Below are positions 60,985-64,000 of a DNA stretch of 64,000 nt, one piece after another. The notes under the pieces are model-generated. The model was given only the letters and a program-made list of their open reading frames with translations, made no database searches and was not told where the DNA came from. The stretch covers positions 1-64,000 of the forward strand of contig JAEZPW010000313.1 in NCBI GenBank assembly GCA_023441255.1. The letters run 5' to 3'. Position 1 is the first letter of the stretch. Each line of letters opens with the position of its first letter. Source of the DNA: Acidobacteriota bacterium. GTDB taxonomy: Bacteria > Acidobacteriota > Terriglobia > Terriglobales > Acidobacteriaceae. A program made the position numbers and the translations under genes.

Positions 60985-63156
60985 ATGCGCTTTATTGCCG
61001 CCATCATCCTTGCCGCTATAGCGGCCCATGGTCAGATCACCGGATTTTCTCCGCAGACGATTTCAAAACAGCAACAGACCGAGTTAAAGCTGACGAGTTC
61101 GATTTCACCTGCGAACATCAAGACCTTTCACCGTGTCTTTACGTCAGAGCCTCATCCGGCTGGCTCCGAGCGCAATAACGAACTTGCACGTTACATCGCC
61201 GACGAATGGAGAAAGCAGGGCCTGGAAGATGTGATCATTCGTGAGTACGACGTGCTCAACACGGCGCCACGTTCGATTTCCCTTGAGATGCTTGCGCCAG
61301 TTCGATACAAACCCAGCCTGCGCGAAGATCCGTACGACGTCGACCCCGATACCAAGAAGCCAGGCATCAGCGGCGCCTGGCTGGGGCTGTCGCAGTCGGG
61401 CGAAGTGACGGCGCCCGTCGTGTACGTCAACGGCGGCAATCCGGAAGACTACAAAGTCCTGGAGAAGCACGGCATAGACGTAAAAGGGAAGATCGTGCTC
61501 GTGCGTTACTCGAATCCGTACAGTTATCGTGGATTCAAGGCGCTCACGGCTCAACAGCACGGCGCCGCCGCCATACTTATTTATTCCGACCCACAGGAAG
61601 ACGGCTTTAAGAAGGGCAAGGTTTTTCTGCACGGTCCTTGGGGGCCTGCATCGCACATTCAGCGCGGTTCAATCACGTATGACTTTATTGTTCCCGGCGA
61701 CCCGCTTACGCCAGGGTGGGCCTCGGTGCCGGGGGCGAAGCAGATTCCAATTGCTGAGGCCAAGTCCTTGCCGCACATCATGGGAGTCCCGCTTTCGTGG
61801 CGCGACGCCAAGCCGCTTCTGCAACACATGGACGGACCGGTGGCGCCCAAGTCGTGGCAAGGTGGACTTCCCATTACTTACAAACTCGGCGGCTCGCGTG
61901 TCAGCGTCCACCTCAAGGTTGAGATGGACAACAGCGTGAAACCGAACTACGTGGTCGAAGGTCGCATCCGTGGCTCGGACTCTCCCGACGAATGGGTAGT
62001 GCTCGGCAACCATCGCGACGCATGGGTATTCGGGGGTGTGGATCCCTCCAGCGGCACCGCCTCCATGATGGACCTCACACGTGTGTTGGGACAAATGGCA
62101 AAACAGGGCACTCGCCCGCGTCGCAGCCTGGTGTTCTGCTCATGGGACGGCGAAGAAATCGGCCTGACCGGCTCGACCGAGTGGGGAGAGCAATTCGCCA
62201 GTGAGTTGAAGCAGAAAGGTGTGGCCTATCTGAACGTAGATTCTTCTGCTTCGGGTCCCGATCTCGACGCCAGCGCAGTCGCGTCATTAGCGCCGATGCT
62301 GATTGAAACGTTGAAAGTGCTTCGTGATCCTTCAGGCTCCTCCCTCTACGACGCAGCCCGGGCCAGCAAGATACGTGCCCAGAAAGAAGGTGCGAAGGGA
62401 GGCTGGTCGCCCGCGAGCCGCGAGTTGTCCAACGGCATTGCTGATGCTGATCTCGTCGATACAAAAATCGGCAGTGGTTCCGATCACACTGTTTTTCTGA
62501 ACCATGACGGGCTGCCGGTCATGGGCCTGACGTTCGATGGTTCCTACGGGGTCTACCATTCGATGTATGACGATTATTACTGGGTAAATCACTTCGGCGA
62601 TCCCGGCTACCGCTACCACGCGTTGCTGTCGCAGCTTTGGGGCTCGGTGGCACTTCGTCTGGCAAACGCCGAGCTGTTGCCGCTTGATATTGCCAACTAC
62701 GCCACGCACCTCCATGGCTTCGTCGCCAACGTCGAAAAACTTCCGAATGCGAAGCCAATCCAGTCAGATCTGCACGCGCTCGACGAGAGTATTGAGCGAC
62801 TGCGCCGCTCTGGGGTCCAATTCGACAGTGCTGCGCGCACTGCACTTGCTTCCGGCGATCTCGACCCCGCTGTGGCCACTCGAGTGAATCACGGACTCAT
62901 GCAATTCGAGCAGAACTGGCTCAATCCCGACGGCATACCCGGACGACCTTGGTTCAAGCACATGCTCTACGCCTCGCGGTTCACCTATGCGCATCTGGAG
63001 CTACCCGCAATCACAGAAGCGGTGGAAGCCGCCAACCCCGAGGTAGCGAGGGACCAGGTTACGCTTCTGCGTTACGCGGTCGAGAAGAACATTGATCTTG
63101 TTGATCGGCTTGCTGAAATGCTGAAGAGCAACCGCGACTCCGCTGCAACCCAGTAA
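60985..63156 (+). CDS. M28 metallopeptidase, glutamate carboxypeptidase II-like
   Basis: 723 residues from the ATG at 60985 with GAGG five bases upstream. Signal peptide FIAAIILAAIAAHG. A protease-associated (PA) domain occupies about 130-290 (GKIVLVRYSNPYSYRGFKAL). The M28 zinc site follows: His343 and Asp345 in GNHRDAWVFGG, the bridging Asp in GVDPSSGTAS, Glu390/Glu391 in SWDGEEIGLTG, Asp in LNVDSSASG, and His in GSDHTVFLNHDG. The C-terminal helical domain (YANYATHL... region to the end) matches the transferrin-receptor-like dimerisation part. The enzyme removes C-terminal residues, often Glu/Asp, from peptides in the periplasm or outside. The P1 peptidase follows after 11 bases. Confidence 0.92.
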   Translation: MRFIAAIILAAIAAHGQITGFSPQTISKQQQTELKLTSSISPANIKTFHRVFTSEPHPAGSERNNELARYIADEWRKQGLEDVIIREYDVLNTAPRSISLEMLAPVRYKPSLREDPYDVDPDTKKPGISGAWLGLSQSGEVTAPVVYVNGGNPEDYKVLEKHGIDVKGKIVLVRYSNPYSYRGFKALTAQQHGAAAILIYSDPQEDGFKKGKVFLHGPWGPASHIQRGSITYDFIVPGDPLTPGWASVPGAKQIPIAEAKSLPHIMGVPLSWRDAKPLLQHMDGPVAPKSWQGGLPITYKLGGSRVSVHLKVEMDNSVKPNYVVEGRIRGSDSPDEWVVLGNHRDAWVFGGVDPSSGTASMMDLTRVLGQMAKQGTRPRRSLVFCSWDGEEIGLTGSTEWGEQFASELKQKGVAYLNVDSSASGPDLDASAVASLAPMLIETLKVLRDPSGSSLYDAARASKIRAQKEGAKGGWSPASRELSNGIADADLVDTKIGSGSDHTVFLNHDGLPVMGLTFDGSYGVYHSMYDDYYWVNHFGDPGYRYHALLSQLWGSVALRLANAELLPLDIANYATHLHGFVANVEKLPNAKPIQSDLHALDESIERLRRSGVQFDSAARTALASGDLDPAVATRVNHGLMQFEQNWLNPDGIPGRPWFKHMLYASRFTYAHLELPAITEAVEAANPEVARDQVTLLRYAVEKNIDLVDRLAEMLKSNRDSAATQ

Positions 63157-63167
63157 GGGGAATCATC

Positions 63168-64000
63168 ATGAAGTTGCCTCCAAGCGCCGTGACTGCCGTT
63201 CTGTGCCTTGCGGTGTTCGCTTCAGCGCAGTCCAAGCCGCGAGCCCGTGATCTTGGTGTGCCGTTCGACGGCACGCCCGGTCCGCTCAACGCGATCACTG
63301 ACGTGAAAGGCGTCGAGGTGGGGCACGCGACGATCGTCGAAGGTGCGGCTGGCCCTCTCAAGGTCGGCGTAGGTCCGGTGCGAACGGGCGTGACTGCCGT
63401 TCTGCCGCGCGGGAAAAGCATTACTGATCCGGTGTTCGCGGGATGGTTTTCACTCAACGGCAACGGGGAAATGACCGGCACTACATGGGTGGAAGAATCA
63501 GGGTTTCTAGAATCGCCCATCATGATCACCAACACGCACAGTGTTGGCATCGTTCGCGACGCCGTGATTCAGTGGCGTGTAAGGAAGGGCGGCCCGGACG
63601 CGAGCGGCTACTGGTGGTCTTTGCCCGTTGTGGCCGAAACGTGGGATGGCTGGCTCAATGACATCAACGGTTTTCACGTCAAACCTGAGCATGTGTTTGC
63701 CGCGATCAATGACGCAAAAGCCGGTCCTGTTGCCGAGGGCAACGTCGGCGGCGGCACAGGTATGGTCTGTAATGAATTCAAAGGCGGCATCGGTACCTCG
63801 TCGCGCAAAATTTCGGAGAAGATGGGCGGGTATACGGTCGGGGTCCTGGTGCAATGCAACTACGGACGCCGCCCCCAGTTACGGATCGCGGGAGTGCCTG
63901 TTGGGCTGGAAATCCCCGACCATCCCGCCTACGCCGAAGACGAAAATGCCGCGAACCGTCTGCCCGAAGGTATTCGCGACATGGGGTCGATTATCGTCGT
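63168..64000 (+). CDS. P1 family peptidase (DmpA/BapA-like), 5' part
   Basis: About 277 residues before the window ends; the rest lies beyond. ATG with AAGGGGA upstream. Signal peptide VTAVLCLAVFASAQ. The family opening is clear (RDLGVPFDGTPGPLNAITDV, VEVGHATIV). Later pieces are NTHSVGIVRDAV, EGNVGGGTGMVCNEFKGGIG and GYTVGVLVQCNYG. Members are made as one chain and cut themselves before a Ser that becomes the N-terminal nucleophile. Here the likely cut is Gly273-Ser274 in MGSIIVV, 12 bases from the window end, but this is inference. It is 11 bases after the M28 gene and probably co-transcribed with it. Confidence 0.88.
   Translation, partial: MKLPPSAVTAVLCLAVFASAQSKPRARDLGVPFDGTPGPLNAITDVKGVEVGHATIVEGAAGPLKVGVGPVRTGVTAVLPRGKSITDPVFAGWFSLNGNGEMTGTTWVEESGFLESPIMITNTHSVGIVRDAVIQWRVRKGGPDASGYWWSLPVVAETWDGWLNDINGFHVKPEHVFAAINDAKAGPVAEGNVGGGTGMVCNEFKGGIGTSSRKISEKMGGYTVGVLVQCNYGRRPQLRIAGVPVGLEIPDHPAYAEDENAANRLPEGIRDMGSIIV

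Overview
The window looks like a piece of an Acidobacteriota (Terriglobia-like) chromosome. The signs are a VWFA-related secreted protein of the kind expanded in that phylum, a carboxypeptidase-regulatory/plug TonB receptor of the Oar type, two DUF4136 proteins, PDZ and M48 proteases, many small outer-membrane barrels, and abundant two-component proteins. No insertion sequence, phage gene or CRISPR array was recognised. The only RNA gene seen is one tRNA with a CAT anticodon (47469..47545). This assignment rests on family content only.

Layout. 1-11 kb: envelope and secreted proteins (PDZ protease end, BON lipoprotein, VWFA protein, barrels, DUF4136 pair, a large GPW-repeat protein) and a receiver-only regulator. 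11-15 kb: a small Cys protein, two M48 proteases and an OmpA-like protein. 15-20 kb: a GH13 plus GH63-like glycosidase operon. 20-28 kb: a protein with an LPxTG-like tail, a MASE1 histidine kinase with its receiver, a zinc-ribbon protein, a decayed response regulator, an odd receiver, DUF4239 and a barrel. 28-35 kb: a DASS transporter with a lipoprotein, a glycine-zipper protein, a membrane protein, a third M48 protease, DUF2780 and a zinc phospholipase C-like protein. 36-43 kb: a Crp/Fnr regulator, a second OmpA-like protein, a SpoIIE phosphatase and a large hybrid sensor kinase. 43-48.5 kb: a TonB receptor, a small dimerisation-domain-like membrane protein, the tRNA and a barrel.

48.6-55.3 kb looks like a storage-granule locus: a wax ester synthase/diacylglycerol acyltransferase, a lipase, a six-repeat phasin-like protein, a PhaR-like regulator and an acyl-CoA ligase. 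A CTGC-N3-GCAG site, the kind of motif described for PhaR, sits in the leader of the phasin-like gene. 55.8-64 kb: aldose 1-epimerase, STAS, a PilZ-GAF-TM-TonB fusion, a Gln-rich secreted protein, an M28 peptidase and a P1 peptidase cut by the window end.

Two signals stand out. The first is the granule locus with its PhaR-like box and three proteins carrying basic C-terminal tails. The second is a recurring 16-bp dyad (CTGGCAAATTTGCCAG and variants) in front of envelope and signalling genes between about 1.7 and 43 kb. One copy lies directly before the Crp/Fnr gene, so that regulator is the first candidate to bind it. Both readings are inferences from sequence and need testing.
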